In this document: in pieces, positions 9,469 to 19,710 of the stretch
Position numbering within the stretch: the first letter of the stretch is position 1
How the letters are laid out: every line of letters begins with the position of its first letter
NCBI GenBank assembly: GCA_905221605.1
Contig: CAJNDS010000535.1
Coordinates: 298,501-362,500, forward strand
Direction: 5' to 3'
DNA length: 64,000 nucleotides
Origin: Symbiodinium natans
Lineage: Eukaryota; Sar; Dinophyceae; Suessiales; Symbiodiniaceae
The notes under the pieces: generated by a model
The model's input: the letters and a program-made list of their open reading frames with translations, nothing else
Database searches by the model: none
What the model was told of the DNA's origin: nothing
Made by a program: the position numbers and the translations under genes

Positions 9469-10735
9469 GTTTGGGGTTTAGGGTGTCTCTATAAGGATTA
9501 GAGTGTAGGACATAAGACTTAGGACTTAGGACTTAGGGTTTAGGGGCTTTAAGTGTAGGGATTCGAGTTTAGGGCGTTCGTGTGTGTTAGGCGCGGAGGT
9601 TGAGTCATCGGGTGCAGTTGGTTCGAGGTTGTTTCAACTGGCACAGCTATTCAGCAACCAAAGCCTAAACTCCAGCTACTTGAACTCCCAACCCTAAACC
9701 CTAAACCCTAGGTCCCAAACCTATAGACTGTAAACAGACCTTAAACCCTAAACCCTGAACGAGCACAGGAGCCCGGAAACCTTAGCTGCGGTTTAGGCTT
9801 TTAGGCTTCAAGGGTATAGGGTGTCGAGCTCAGTGGGTGCAGACCCCAGGGTTTAGGTGTTAGGGTTTAGGGTTGGCGCAGCGCTCCTGCACTACCTGCA
9901 GGCCACCGCTCCGTGATGCTTAAAACTGAATTCGCACATCACCCCTCATTAACCCCCAACCCCTAAACCCAAGTGCCTCTTGCTGCTGCTGGTGACTTCG
10001 ACGGGGCCAGCAAGGGAAAGGGGCACCCGAAACCCTCGACCCGTAGCAGGTTTTTTTGTTTGGGGGGGAGGGGGGTTGGGGCCGCTAGTGTTCCATGCAC
10101 CCCAGTCCCCCTAAACCCTGAACCCTGAACCCTGAACCCTAAACCCTAAACTAAACCCTAAACCCTAGACCCTAGACCCTAAACCCTTCTCTTATGGCGT
10201 TCCTGTACAGCGAGGTGATCACCAGCAATCTGGGTGAGAACGTCGTCAAGTCGGTGGAGCACAATGCCCTCCCCCAAGGATGCATGCACCGAAAGAGGGT
10301 TTAGGGTTTAGGGTTTAGGGTTTAGGGTTTAGGGTTTAGGGTTTAGGAGTATATACTCGAGCCTCAAAGTCATGAAACAGGAAGCGCCTTGAAAGCCCAA
10401 GTATAAGATTTTTGTTAGCCTAGGGTTTAGGAGTTTGGGGTCTAGGGTTATATGGTTTTTGTGGCTAGGGTTTTGGCTTACAGAGATTCAGGATGTATAT
10501 GACCACATCGTACATATGCAGACCCTGCAGGAACCACTTGGGGGGCACCTGCAGCCAATTTTCGGTTTGGGAGGTAGGTTTTTGGGCTTAAGTACTCCTT
10601 ACAAAAGGCACCTTGACCCTAGGGCCCCAAACCCCAAAACCGCCAAACCCCAAACAATCATCCCCGAACTCGGCCAAAACCTCAGCACAAGCCCCTAAAC
10701 CCTCAATTACCAAACCCTAAACCCCCAAACCCCTT

Positions 10736-10786
<51 letters not shown>

Positions 10787-13700
10787 CCTTAAACCCCAAA
10801 CTCTAAACTTCATGCCCTCCTCTGCCCGATTATGAGCCCGAGGTTTGGGCCACCCAAAGAAAGAATGAAGACGCCCTCACCGATGCTTTTCTTCACAGCA
10901 AGGCACCGGGCTTTGTAAACCCTAGGGTTTAGGGTCTAGGGGTTTAAAGGGTTACTACAGGGGCCTGAATGATTCGAATTGGGTTTTGGTGGTATCAGAG
11001 TAGACTTGCAAAGGGACCATAAGGGAATACTATGAAGCAAGGCGACGGATTCTCAGGGGCTTTCGGGCCTTAGAGAGTTCCGGAGCAAGAGAAGCCTAAA
11101 CCCTAAACCCTAAACCCTAAGCCCTAAGCCCTAAACTGCCCTAAACCCTAAACCCTAAACCCTAAACCCTAAACCCTAAACCCTAAACCCTAAACCCTAA
11201 ACCCTAAACCCGAAGCCGTTATAGGATGCTTTCGGTTGTTGAGGTTTGCAGCCTAAGCCCAAAACCCTGAACGCCCACCCCGCGTTTCCTCTCTTGGTTG
11301 CAAAACCCTCCGTGACACCTTAACGTATGTTGACTGTATGCGTTTAGGATGTTCGGTTCAGGGTTTAGTACGGCTTCGTTTCCCTAAACCCTAAACCCCA
11401 AACGTTTCCCTAAACCCTAAACCCCAAACCCTAGGGTCAAGGGTTAGGGCGTTCAAGGACCTGGTAGCATGGCTTGCAGGCTGCCCACAGCACCGCCAAC
11501 GAAGCCCTGAACAGTAGGTTTTAGGGTCCTAAACCTAAGTCCTAAACCCTAACCCCTAAACCCTAAACCTTACACCCAAAAACCCTAAAACCCTAAAACT
11601 CTATGCCCCCCTAACCTCACCAAAACGACCCCAAACCCTCAAGACCCTGAAGCCCTAAGCTCCAAGCCTTTAGCCCTCAACCGCATGAAGGGATTTAGGA
11701 CTTTAGGGTTTTAGGGTTTAGGGTCTGGGGTTTGGGGTTTAGGGTTCGGGGCCTAGAGTTTTGGGTTCAGGGGTTTAGGGTTTTCGGGTTTTTGATTCAG
11801 GGTTTTAAGGGTCTAGTGTTTTACCGTTTTAGGGTTTAGGTCGTCACGGCTTTCGGATTTTAGGCTCCCAGGGTTCTAGTGTTGAGGGTGTATGTAACCC
11901 GAAAACCTCACTGAAGGCAGTCATCCTCATCTTCTCCGTCAACAAGAGCGGGGCCTTCCAGGGCTACGCGCGCATGCCCTTTGTCCCGAAACCCTAAACC
12001 CTAAGCCCTAAGCCCTAAACCCTAAACCCTACACCCTAAACCCTAAACCCTAAACCCTAAACCCAGGAGCAGGGCTTGTGTAGAGAATCGGGTTTAGGGA
12101 TTGGGGTCTGGGGTGCGGAGATGAGGTTCCAGGGTTTAGGGTTTAGGGCTAAACCCTAAACCCTAAACCCGAATGACTCCCTAAACCCTAAAAACCAGAT
12201 GCAGATCTGGGAGCCATCATATTCGGGGGTTTGCGAAGGCTCCCTTACAAAAAGTAGTTTCCTAATGGGTTTAGGGTTTGGGGTTTGGGGTTTAGGGTTT
12301 AGGGTTTAGTATTTAAGGAGTATTCATACAAAAAGTACTTTCGTCAGGGTCCAGGTATCAATTTTTTATATACTTGGGCCTTGAAGTACCTCCTATACAG
12401 GGACTTTAGGGCCCTAAGTATACAATAATGAGGTACATGGACCCTTAGGGGTTTCCTAACAGCGCTTAAGAATGGAGTATTCATGGCGCGCTAATTGCAT
12501 CATTCTTGTATGTGTTCATTTCGGCAAAGCAGCCACAGCTTCCAGTTTGACCAGCGCGCGTGGCAAGCATCTAAAGTCCATATTCTAGAATGCGCAGCAG
12601 AAGCATTTTCGGAATGGACGATCATACTGGGATCGGGCATATCCAGGAGGGGCGAAGATGGCCGATTGTGCTCGAGGAGACGATGGCACGGTTGTCGTGT
12701 GGCGCGAGGGCGAGCAATGCAACATCATTGCCACGGACTTACCAACATTGCAAATCTGGGCCGACGACGAGATCTTCCGTATCACCAACGCTCGAAATTC
12801 TTTGGAAGCTCGAAACCCGAAACCACTCCACGACGAAGTCTGCTGCGATGTGGGGCGTGTCCAGCAACTTCACGTTTAGCTTCGCTTCTTTGGTGATTGG
12901 GGCAATGTTGCACACCATGGTGTTCCAAGACAGAGAGGTTTAGGGTTTAGGGTTTAGGGCTACATAGACAGATAGACATATTAGGCTTTGGAGCGGTTGA
13001 TCCCTGAGTCTGTAATTAATCCACCAAAGGCTCCCAACGCTGTAAGAGTTTCGTGCTCCCATGTTGAACATGTTGGGGTTTAGGGTTTAGGGTTTAGGGT
13101 TTAGGGTTTAGGGTTTAGGCCCGAAATCGTAATCCTTCGAGAGTCAAACGGCTCGCCCCCTAAATGCCCCACACCTCCTTTCAGACCCCTAAACTGATAC
13201 ACCACCCAAAAGCCCTAAACGTTTACAAGCCCGAAACCCTAAGCCCTAACCCTAAACACTAAACCCTAGCCCTAAACCCTAAACCCTGAGCCTAAACCCT
13301 AAACCCGAAACCCTAATCCCGAAACCCAGGCGAAGCCTTCCTGGCCTGTCCAAGTGCCGGACGAATCCCTTTGGAGGTTACGGCCGGATGTTCGATGCCT
13401 GGGCCTCAATATGGTTTATGGGTTTAGGGTTTAGGGTTTAGGGTTAGGGTTTAGGGTTTAGGGTTTAGGGGTTCCAGGGTTTAGGGGGGTTTAGGGTTTA
13501 GGGTTCAGGGTTCAAGGTTCAGGTTTTAGGGTTCCAGGGAGAAGGGTTTCAGGGTGGCCCGAGGTTCAGGTTTTAGGGTTAGCCCTAAACCCTAAACCCT
13601 GAACCCTAAACCCTAAAACCTAAACTCTAAACCGTTTCAAGGGGGTGCGCAGGATTTAGGGTTCATGGCGGCTCAATGTTCAGGTTTTCGGGTTTAGGTT

Positions 13701-16700
13701 ATTGTTGGGTTCTAGTTCTTAGGATTTGGTTCAAGGTTAGGGGGTCAGGTTGAGCATGACGCCCTGTATGGGGACTTGAGGCTTTTGGGGGACATTGTTT
13801 GGGATGTTCCCCCTTATATCAACAGGTCTTAATAGGCATTCTAGTAACCCCCGCCCTATTTTACTCCCCTGAGTTAAAAAGCGTGTATAAGTTGGAGAAG
13901 TGACCATCGAGGTGTTCTGATGAGTGGGTTTAGGGAATAGGGTTTGGGGTTTGGTATGGGTCTCTGCATGTTCGTTTCCGAGCTTCGCACCAGCCGCATC
14001 CGCTAGAGAATAGATGTCGCTGATAGAGAACCTCATAAACCGCCTAAACCTCAACCCTAAACACTTGAAACCCTAAGCCCTAAACCCTAAGACCTAACCC
14101 CAAGACCCTAAACCCTAAACCCTAAACCCTAAACCCCAAGACCCTAAACCCTAAACCCTAGTACGCGTGCTTCGACTCAGGGCCCATGAACCCTAAGTCT
14201 CTAAACCCGGGGATTCAGGGTTCAGGGTTTGGGGTTTAGGGTTTAGGGTTTAGGGTTTAGGGTTTAGGGTTTTTCCCAGATCCACCCCCCCAGTCTAGTT
14301 CCTTGTTGCTGATGCTGACGACATTCTGAGTCTAGGACAAACATCGGCTTGTCGTGGGCAGTTGCAGCAACAAAGGCCTTGTAAGATGCTAAGGTGCTGG
14401 AACCCAAACCCTAAACCCTAAGCCCTGAACCCTGAACCCTGAACCCTAAACCCTGAACCCTGAACCCTGAACCCTAAACCCAGCCCTAAACCCTAAACCC
14501 TAAACCCTAAGCCCTAAACCCTAAACCCTAAACCCTAAACCCTAAACCCTAAACCCTGAAGCCCAGACCCTGAAACCCCTCAACCCAAGGTGGAATGGCT
14601 GCGCCTCCAGGATGTTGTCATGCCGGAGGCCTGCAGGGGTTAGGGGTTGGGGTTTAGGGTTTAGGGTTTAGGGTTTAGGGTTTAGGGTTTAGGGTTTAGG
14701 GTTTAAGGTTTAATTGGAGCTAAGGGTTTGGTGAAGTTGGGGTGTAGGGTTTAGGGTTTAGGGAGTTTAGGGAGTTTAGGGAGTTTAGGGAGTTTAGGGA
14801 GTTTAGGGAGTTTAGGGAGTTTAGGGGGTTTAGGGAGTTTAGGGTTTAGGGAGTTTAGGGAGTTTTATGGAGTTTAGGGAGTTTAGGGAGTTTAGGGTTT
14901 AGGGTTTAGGGTTTCCCAAACAGCAGGATCGCAGGGCGCCACCCCCAAGCCCGAAGTCCTGAACCAAGCACCAACTGATCTGGCCTCCCCTCTCCCTGAC
15001 TCCCTGGTTCTCCCTAAACCCTAAACCCTAAACCCTAAACCCTAAACGCCTTTTTTTCCCTTTAAGGGATTCGAAAAGGGACCTCATTCCCTTATTCCCT
15101 ACTAAGAACCAGCCAGTTGAATGTCGTGATGCAATCTCAGAAGTCCGCCAGGGTACAGAAGCAGACTCAGAACCCTTAAGACCCTAGGCTTAGGGTTTAG
15201 GGTTTAGGGTTTAGGGTTTAGGGTTTAGGGTTTAGGGTTTAGGGTTTAGGGAACCCTAAACCCTAAACCCTAAACCGCACGTAGGGTCAGGACGGGGGGC
15301 GGGGGAGCTCCCTGTTATAGCATAAGGAGGGGGTATAAGGGTCCTTAGCTTTCAAAACCATGCAGGCACGATCAACAAAACAAAAAGCCACGAACCCTAA
15401 ACCCAAAGCCCAAATCCTAGATCCTGAATCCTGGACTCGGAATCTTGCCAGGTCTCCTATCTGCGCAACTCCCTGGATGGGGGCAGAGAGGCACCTGCAT
15501 CCGAGAGAAGCGCCCCAACCAAAGGTGTGTCGGTTTTCGGGTCTGGGGCGTATTGCGTACGCTGCAGGGTTTAGGGTTAGGGTTTAGGGTTTAGGGTTTA
15601 GGGTTTAGGGTTTAGGGAGTCTGGGGTGTAGGCTGTGAGGTTTAGGGTGTTTGTGTGGGGCTTAGACCCTGAACCAAAGGACCCCCATGTCCAGGATGTG
15701 CCCGTATTCCCTTTTAGGGTCTAGGGCTTGAAGGTTTGGGGTTTAGGGTTTAGGGTTTAGGGCTTAGGGAACTTAAATCTCTACCTCAGTGTCAGCATGT
15801 GGGCCTTGTTCGTGGAAGTATTTCTCGTCTTTTGGGCAATTTGTTCACGTGGTTTAGATACACCCCAAGCGAATGCTCGCAATCTAGTTCTAAGGGCAGC
15901 ATGCTCAGAAGTAGGAGTGGCTGAGAGCCTTGGAACGTTTTATACCCTAGAAGTCCGGCACCCGTCCATATTGCGGGTATTCTTTCAGCTGGACGTTGGG
16001 TGACTTGCCTGATCGATCTGTAAGGTCTGGAGTTTGCATTTTTGGGGCCCAAGGCCTGATTCCAATCGGGAACCGTCCGGTGCAGGGCGTCAGCAGCCCG
16101 GACGCTAAGCTTAGACCCTAAACCCTAAACACTAAACCTTAATTTGGTTGCCGAGATAAACCATCCTGGTGAGCACCCCTTAAGCCACAGAACCATGAAC
16201 CCCACCTCTATAGACAGGGTTTATAGTACTGTTACTGGTGAGTGTTTATAGGGTTGCTTATAAATATTGGCGAGTGTCAATATGGGTGCAGTTTTTAGAC
16301 TACTAAAATATGCTCCAATGAAAGCTTGAGCCCAAGGGCCAAAGCCCCCAAACGCCTACACCCTAAACCCGGATGTCGCAACTGCAGCGACGCGTTGAGA
16401 AAAGGTGGGCTTTGCTGCACTGCGTGAGGTCATGCTCGGTTGGGTTTAGGGTTTAGGGTTTAGGGTTTAGGGATTAGGGTTTAGGGTTTAGAGTTTAGAG
16501 TTTAGAGTTTAGAGTTTAGAGTTTAGGGTAGGTTTAGGGCTACACCCCACTTATAAGCTCCCTGAGTTCTCTACTTGTAGGTTTCTCTCGGACTGTGCTG
16601 TTTCGAGCGGAACTTTAAACTCTAAACCCTAAGCCCTAAGCCCTGAACTCTAAACCCAAACCCCAACACCAGAAGTCCAACATCAAGTAACCCTAAACCC

Positions 16701-16882
16701 TAAACCCTAAACCCTAAACCCTAAACCCTAAACCCTAAACCCTAAACCCTAAACCCTAAACCCTAAACCCTAAACCCTAAGTCCAAGAGCAAGTGTGTTC
16801 TCATGTGACAGGTCGGCTATGCGCGCGACGGGCAGGAAATGCCTGCTGCGGTCACCAGCCGAAGATCTGGCGAGGGCTTGGG
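9423..16882 (+). CDS. YTH-domain protein gene, about 15 exons split by telomere-repeat introns
   Basis: Spans candidate exons 9423-9468, 9974-10049, 10211-10298, 10843-10926, 11480-11513, 11921-11982, 12067-12091, 12199-12228, 12647-12873, 13330-13413, 14590-14638, 14924-15006, 15452-15526, 16388-16423 and 16812-16882, which can all be joined in consistent phase (the 15.5 kb donor was chosen from two). YTH signatures appear in the right order: EVITSNLGENV, VWATQRKNEDALTDAF, ILIFSVNKSGAFQGYARM, VEWLRL and ARDGQEMP. YTH domains bind N6-methyladenosine RNA; VWATQ contains one aromatic-cage tryptophan position and VEWL resembles the second. Compared with the family there are insertions of about 20 residues after DAF and about 100 between ARM and VEWL. 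Introns start GTTTAGGG or similar and most contain CCCTAAA arrays. Domain identity is strong; the exact exon set is inferred. Confidence 0.8.
9974..10049 (+). CDS. YTH gene exon, Lys/Gly-rich linker
   Basis: Flanked by CCTAAACCCAAG| and AGCAG|GTTTTTTTG. The frame reads LAAAGDFDGASKGKGHPK and ends with two bases that complete Ser with the first base of 10211. It is the linker preceding the YTH fold. Confidence 0.6.
10211..10298 (+). CDS. YTH domain exon, first strand
   Basis: Acceptor CTGTACAG|, donor AAGAGG|GTTTAGGG. Reads EVITSNLGENVVKSVEHN..HRKR, corresponding to the start of YTH domains (FxIxSxxxENVxxS). Ends in phase 0 directly into a TTTAGGG array at 10299-10346. Confidence 0.8.
10738..10781. 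repeat. Poly-C run of about 44 bases
   Basis: Uninterrupted C run between two degenerate CCCTAAA stretches. Shorter C runs next to arrays occur near 27020, 41270, 45085, 47120, 61060 and 63140. Confidence 0.95.
10843..10926 (+). CDS. YTH domain exon with VWATQ cage motif
   Basis: Acceptor GAGCCCGAG|, donor CCTAGG|GTTTAGGG, phase 0 to 0. Reads VWATQRKNEDALTDAF, matching the VWxTxxxNExxLxxAF block that supplies an aromatic-cage Trp. It continues LHSKAPGFVNPR, longer than usual here. Confidence 0.8.
10974..11038 (-). mobile_element. MITE-like element C, diverged inverted copy
   Basis: On the minus strand this reads AGTATTCCCTTATGGTCCC followed later by CCAATTCGAATCATTCAGG, aligning with the copies at 22.8 and 61.0 kb. 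It lies inside a YTH gene intron. Confidence 0.45.
11093..11209. repeat. CCCTAAA array in a YTH gene intron
   Basis: About 15 heptamers at the distal part of the intron between 10926 and 11480. A TTTAGGG trace lies at the intron start, giving the inverted arrangement typical here. Confidence 0.9.
11480..11513 (+). CDS. YTH gene micro-exon inside the domain
   Basis: Acceptor GGCTTGCAG|, donor AACA|GTAGGTTTTAGGG. Encodes AAHSTANEALN, an insertion between the VWATQ helix and the LIFSVN strand. With this donor the next exon is in the correct frame; the alternative donor four bases on would put it out of frame. Confidence 0.6.
11921..11982 (+). CDS. YTH domain exon, LIFSVN..GYARM
   Basis: Acceptor CTGAAGGCAG|. 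Reads ILIFSVNKSGAFQGYARM, an almost textbook central YTH motif. The donor is placed at TTT|GTCCCG; the intron start then runs straight into CCCTAAA repeats, an exception to the usual TTTAGGG start. Confidence 0.85.
12067..12091 (+). CDS. Candidate YTH gene micro-exon
   Basis: 25 nt, CCTAAACCCAG| to AATCGG|GTTTAGGG, phase 0 to 1, encoding EQGLCRES. Supported by its repeat-flanked splice sites and by linking 11982 and 12199 in phase. Confidence 0.4.
12199..12228 (+). CDS. Candidate YTH gene micro-exon
   Basis: 30 nt between CTAAAAACCAG| and TCGGGG|GTTTGCG. In the phase set by its neighbours it encodes ADLGAIIFG. Hydrophobic, like the strand that precedes the second cage Trp. Confidence 0.4.
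12647..12873 (+). CDS. Large YTH gene exon, insertion in the domain
   Basis: Acceptor GCATATCCAG|, donor CTTCAC|GTTTAGCTTC; the in-frame TAG just after the exon is part of the GTTTAG donor. Reads RGDDGTVVVWREGEQCNI, TDLPTLQIWADDEIFR and EVCCDVGRVQQLH. Phase fits both neighbours. It lengthens the segment between the ARM strand and VEWL compared with typical YTH domains. Confidence 0.6.
13330..13413 (+). CDS. YTH gene exon leading into VEWL
   Basis: Acceptor GAAACCCAG|, donor AATATG|GTTTATGGG, phase 0 to 0. The frame required by its neighbours reads KPSWPVQVPDESLWR and ends CLGLNM, just before VEWL of the next exon, like the LGxxFxVEWL pattern of YTH proteins. Another frame is also open. Confidence 0.5.
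14590..14638 (+). CDS. YTH domain exon, VEWLRLQDV
   Basis: Acceptor CAACCCAAG|, donor CAGGG|GTTAGGGG. Encodes VEWLRLQDVVMPEAC, matching the F.VEWL..DVP..E segment that carries the second cage Trp. A long TTTAGGG array (14646-14910) follows. Confidence 0.75.
14646..14910. repeat. TTTAGGG array with nonamer TTTAGGGAG variant
   Basis: Begins as perfect TTTAGGG heptamers, then from about 14762 becomes a tandem of TTTAGGGAG nonamers (about 12 units), then returns to heptamers. The block directly follows the VEWL exon and precedes the next exon by 14 bp. Confidence 0.9.
14924..15006 (+). CDS. YTH gene exon, Pro-rich
   Basis: Acceptor TTCCCAAACAG| at the end of a TTTAGGG array. Reads SQGATPKPEVLNQAPTDL and ends at donor CTG|GTTCTCCC, which enters CCCTAAA repeats. 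Phase fits VEWL upstream and 15452 downstream. Confidence 0.5.
15452..15526 (+). CDS. YTH gene exon, YLRNSLDGGRE
   Basis: Acceptor AATCTTGCCAG|. Reads SYLRNSLDGGREAPASER, resembling the HLxNPxNxxxPVK segment late in YTH domains. Two GT donors (15525 and 15527) are possible; the second keeps phase 0 into the next exon. Confidence 0.6.
16388..16423 (+). CDS. YTH gene exon, RRVEKRWALLHC
   Basis: 36 nt, acceptor CAACTGCAG|, donor TGC|GTGAGG, one of the few textbook-like donors here. Phase 0 on both sides, so it joins 15526 and 16812. Confidence 0.5.
16690..16779. repeat. CCCTAAA array before the ARDGQEMP exon
   Basis: Twelve near-perfect heptamers, 32 bp upstream of the exon acceptor. The preceding intron half carries TTTAGGG and a TTTAGAG variant run (16440-16530). 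Confidence 0.9.
16812..16882 (+). CDS. YTH domain exon, ARDGQEMP
   Basis: Acceptor ATGTGACAG|. Reads VGYARDGQEMPAAVTSRR, corresponding to the SRDGQEL.P..G motif that closes the YTH fold. The exon runs into a TTTAGGG array; the donor could be G|GTTTAGGG at 16883 or a GC site at 16876. Confidence 0.7.
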
Positions 16883-16979
16883 GTTTAGGGTTTAGGGTTT
16901 AGGGTTTAGGGTTTAGGGTTTAGGGTTTGGGTTTTGGGTTTTGGGTTTCGGGTTTTTGGGTTGAGGCTGAGGGCTGCAG

Positions 16980-17017
16980 CAACTGCGGGAAACCCTTGTA
17001 GGAGAGATGTATGCGGG
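16980..17017 (+). CDS. Candidate exon after the YTH domain
   Basis: Acceptor AGGGCTGCAG|, donor GCGGG|GTTTAACCC. Open frame reads QLRETLVGEMYAG. The phase does not match 16882 directly, so a micro-exon may be missing between them. Possibly the C-terminal tail of the YTH protein. Confidence 0.35.
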
Positions 17018-17726
17018 GTTTAACCCTAAACCCCAAACCCCAAACCCTAAACCCTAAACCCCAAACCCCAAACCCTAAACCTTAAACCCCAAACCCCAAA
17101 CCCTAAACCCTAAACCCCAAACCCTAAACCCTAAACCCTAAACCCTAAATCAGGGCCGGGTTGCGTGAGGTTTGAACCCGGGTCCATAACATGCAGGACT
17201 ATGAAACCATATAGCCTCTGAAGCCCCTAAATCCTCAGACCTGAGCCCTAAACCCTAAACCCTAAACCCTAAACCCTAAACCCTAAACCCTAAACCCTAA
17301 ACCCTAAACCCTAAACCCTAAACCCTAAACCTGAACACTGCAGACGGTAAACTTGCAGTCTAAACCCTAAACCCTGAAGCCCTCAAAGGTCTAGGGCTTA
17401 GGGCAGTTTAGGGCCTCTAAGGCACCCCTACAACGGACCCTTAATCTTATTCCCCTATAAGACCCCCATATATACCTTATACCTAAGGAGCCACTAAATA
17501 ACCCCTAACTTTCCCCTCAGGTCCCTTATAAGGGTCCCTTCTTTAATCCCTGAACCCTAACGCGCCAAGCCTTGGAACACTAGGGGTTATGGGGTTACGG
17601 TTCAGAGTTTAGGGTTTAGGGTTTGGAGTTTCGGGTTTCTTGTCGGGTTCATGTTGAGACAACATTCGCTGACGCACAGGCCGGCTATGCAGCAAAAAGC
17701 CAGCTACCTAATACGTGCGTTGACAG
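17018..17726. repeat. Intronic or intergenic CCCTAAA/CCCCAAA arrays
   Basis: Arrays at 17023-17147 (mixed CCCTAAA and CCCCAAA) and 17245-17333 (pure CCCTAAA). Unique sequence at 17157-17215 holds a tRNA-T-arm-like GGGTTCAAACC on the minus strand. No secure exon; a 16-nt piece at 17157 is possible. Confidence 0.6.
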
Positions 17727-17939
17727 AGTTTCACCCTTAAACTCTCAATCCCCAACCTCTTATTCTTCGTTCACGAAATCGAAGGGGAAGAGCGAGTCGA
17801 CATTGACCAACTCGCATATCTACTTCAAGATCCTGCAATGTACGAGGAGCTGACTAACATGTCATCTTCGCAACAGTGGGCCCATTTCGAATCCGATTTG
17901 TTTGTTCTATGTCGGCATCGGTGCAGAAGGGGGTCATGA
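17727..17939 (+). CDS. Coding exon, acidic helical, unknown
   Basis: Acceptor GTGCGTTGACAG|. About 70 codons: LKLSIPNLLFFVHEIEG, EERVDIDQLAYLLQDP, YEELTNMSSSQQWAHFE and LFVLCRHRC, with a TGA at 17937-17939 that could instead be skipped through the donor GG|GTCATG. Strong codon and composition signal, no family recognised. It may be in the same gene as the exon at 18135. Confidence 0.6.
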   Translation, partial: SFTLKLSIPNLLFFVHEIEGEERVDIDQLAYLLQDPAMYEELTNMSSSQQWAHFESDLFVLCRHRCRRGS

Positions 17940-18134
17940 AGCACCCTATATCTGCTATGAAAGAGTTCGTCCTGGACAGCTTCGCTCAAGATACTTCCAC
18001 AGCAGTTGGCGTGACCCACGGCATCTTCTACCAGGGCTTCGGGTTTAGGATAAACCTAGGGTTTGAGGGGCTTAAACCCTAAAACCTAAACCCTAAACCC
18101 TAACTTAGAAACCCCCTGCCCCCTCTAATCGTAG

Positions 18135-18215
18135 AACCTGTTGTCTGAGGTTGGCGCCGAACTATGCCGACACTTTGATGTTCGGGCCGGGCACAAAGAC
18201 GTCTTGGGATTGTAA
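18135..18215 (+). CDS. Terminal exon, unknown protein
   Basis: Acceptor TCTAATCGTAG|. Reads LLSEVGAELCRHFDVR and AGHKDVLGL, then TAA at 18213-18215. A good candidate for the last exon of the gene containing 17727-17939. Confidence 0.55.
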   Translation, partial: NLLSEVGAELCRHFDVRAGHKDVLGL

Positions 18216-18331
18216 TCAACCGTAAACCCAAGACCCTAAGCCCCAAACCCTAGATAGTGGATCTGTTGGACCCTGAAATTCCCTGGGCGTGAATCGGGTC
18301 TCACCTGTCAGTGTGGGGCGGTACAGGGGAG

Positions 18332-18430
18332 GGGTGTCATCATCCCGAATGGGCCTGAGCACCCATCCTGTGGACTCGCGGCTCTTGCCGCTGGCCTTGC
18401 CGGTGGTGAGGCGGGGATCCTTGCGTTAGG
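18332..18430 (+). CDS. Candidate Gly/Ala-rich exon
   Basis: After GCGGTACAG| the frame reads GRGVIIPNGPEHPS, then an Ala/Gly-rich hydrophobic run (CGLAALAAGLAGGEAGIL), then enters a TTTAGGG array. The hydrophobic run vaguely recalls ATP-synthase proteolipid helices but lacks a conserved acidic residue in context, so I do not name it. Confidence 0.35.
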
Positions 18431-18511
18431 GTTTAGGGTTTAGGGTTTAGGGTTTAGGGTTTGGGGTTTAGGGTTTAGGGTTTAGGGTTTAGGGATTGAG
18501 GCGTTTGCCAG

Positions 18512-18664
18512 CTGCGCAGTTGACCGCACTGGACGAGGCGGCAGCACTCGACTGGCTTGCCGCCAATGAGTTCTTTGAGGTCCCCAGTGCACTAGCCAAT
18601 CAGGCCAGGTTTGGTGGGATGTTGCCAACAAGGCCTCGGGCTACTCCTACCACAGGACAAACAG
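18512..18664 (+). CDS. Coding exon, Ala-rich, unknown
   Basis: Acceptor GCGTTTGCCAG|, donor AAACAG|GTAGTTTT. Reads QLTALDEAAALDWLAAN, EFFEVPSALANQARF and PTRPRATPTTGQT. It lies directly after a TTTAGGG array. Ends with one base; the 27-nt exon at 18852 starts with two, so they can join. Confidence 0.6.
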
Positions 18665-18851
18665 GTAGTTTTTTTTGGTCATAGGGTTGTTAAGGAGGGG
18701 GGTTCAAAGGGGGTATGTAACCCAAACTTCTTCCCTAAGGTTCCCTAGGTACCCAGCCCCCCCTTGAACGCTAAACCCTAAACCCTAAACCCCAAACCCC
18801 AAACCCGAACCCTCCCTTAAGAGCACTGTAAATAGGGTTGGGGATGCTCAG

Positions 18852-18878
18852 AAGGAGTGCAGTGGACTCAGGGAGTGG
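18852..18878 (+). CDS. 27-nt micro-exon
   Basis: GATGCTCAG| to GAGTGG|GTTTTGGGG. In phase with 18664 it encodes GVQWTQGV. Support is splice context plus phase only. Confidence 0.35.
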
Positions 18879-19710
18879 GTTTTGGGGGTTAGGGTTGGTA
18901 AAGCGTTTTAGGGTTTAGGCTTCCTGGGGGGGTTTGGGATGCAGATGTTAAGCTCCAGCCTCTGCAGGCACACAGCCCTTCGTGACTAAACCCAAACCCC
19001 TGAAGTATGAACCCTAAACCCTTACCCTCAGCCAGCTCAGCTCCAGAACCCTAGGCCTTACACTCTATAACAGCTTTGAGCCTCCTGAGCCCTACAGTAG
19101 CCGAAAGCTTTAAAAGAAAACAAACCTCTGTACCTTGATCAGGGTTTCGGGTTTAGGTTTTAGGGTCCAGGGTACTAAAAAAGCCCTAATCAGCCCTGAA
19201 CGGAATTTATGCTACAAGACCTACCCCGAGTCCCTGAACCCTCCTCCCTGCCCAAAAACCCTAAGCCCTACCCTAAACCCGAAGACCTAAACCCTAAACC
19301 CGAAGCCTTAAACCTTAAACCACGCAAAGGTCTACTTGGAAGACCCGAAGACCTACGAGCCCTGCCTGGCGCGACCGCCCAGTCTCACACGAGCCCATAT
19401 ACTACCTCTCCCCCCCCATTGATTCCCCCCGTTGAGTATGGGTTAGGGTTTTGTTCGGGAAAGGGGTGCGGGGGGAGTGGGGGATCCTAGAAAGTCCTCG
19501 GGTCGGGGAGCATCGGGGCTGGCAACGGGTCATAATTGTTGTTTCGGGGTTTAGGGTTTGCAGAGAAGATTGCTGCATCCTAGACACAGATGGCGGTTTA
19601 CGATATAAGTGGGTACCTTATTCGGGTGCTTACTGTGATAAGGGAATCCTACTGTTTGGGGATCTGCTTTGGGGGTCCCTTATTTTCGTAAACCCCCACG
19701 TGGGTAGCAG
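18879..19710. other. Intron or intergenic stretch with weak arrays
   Basis: Short degenerate TTTAGGG (18900-18940) and CCCTAAA (19255-19320) traces. The translated CCCTAAA-type ORFs here (NPKP-like repeats) are not genes. No secure exon. Confidence 0.5.

Noticed and set aside
17157-17215. tRNA gene on the minus strand
   Set aside because: A GGTTCAAACC T-arm-like motif is present, but no acceptor stem or anticodon arm can be folded by eye.
18332-18430. ATP synthase or V-ATPase proteolipid helix
   Set aside because: The Ala/Gly-rich hydrophobic run resembles many low-complexity sequences, and no conserved acidic residue or second helix is visible.
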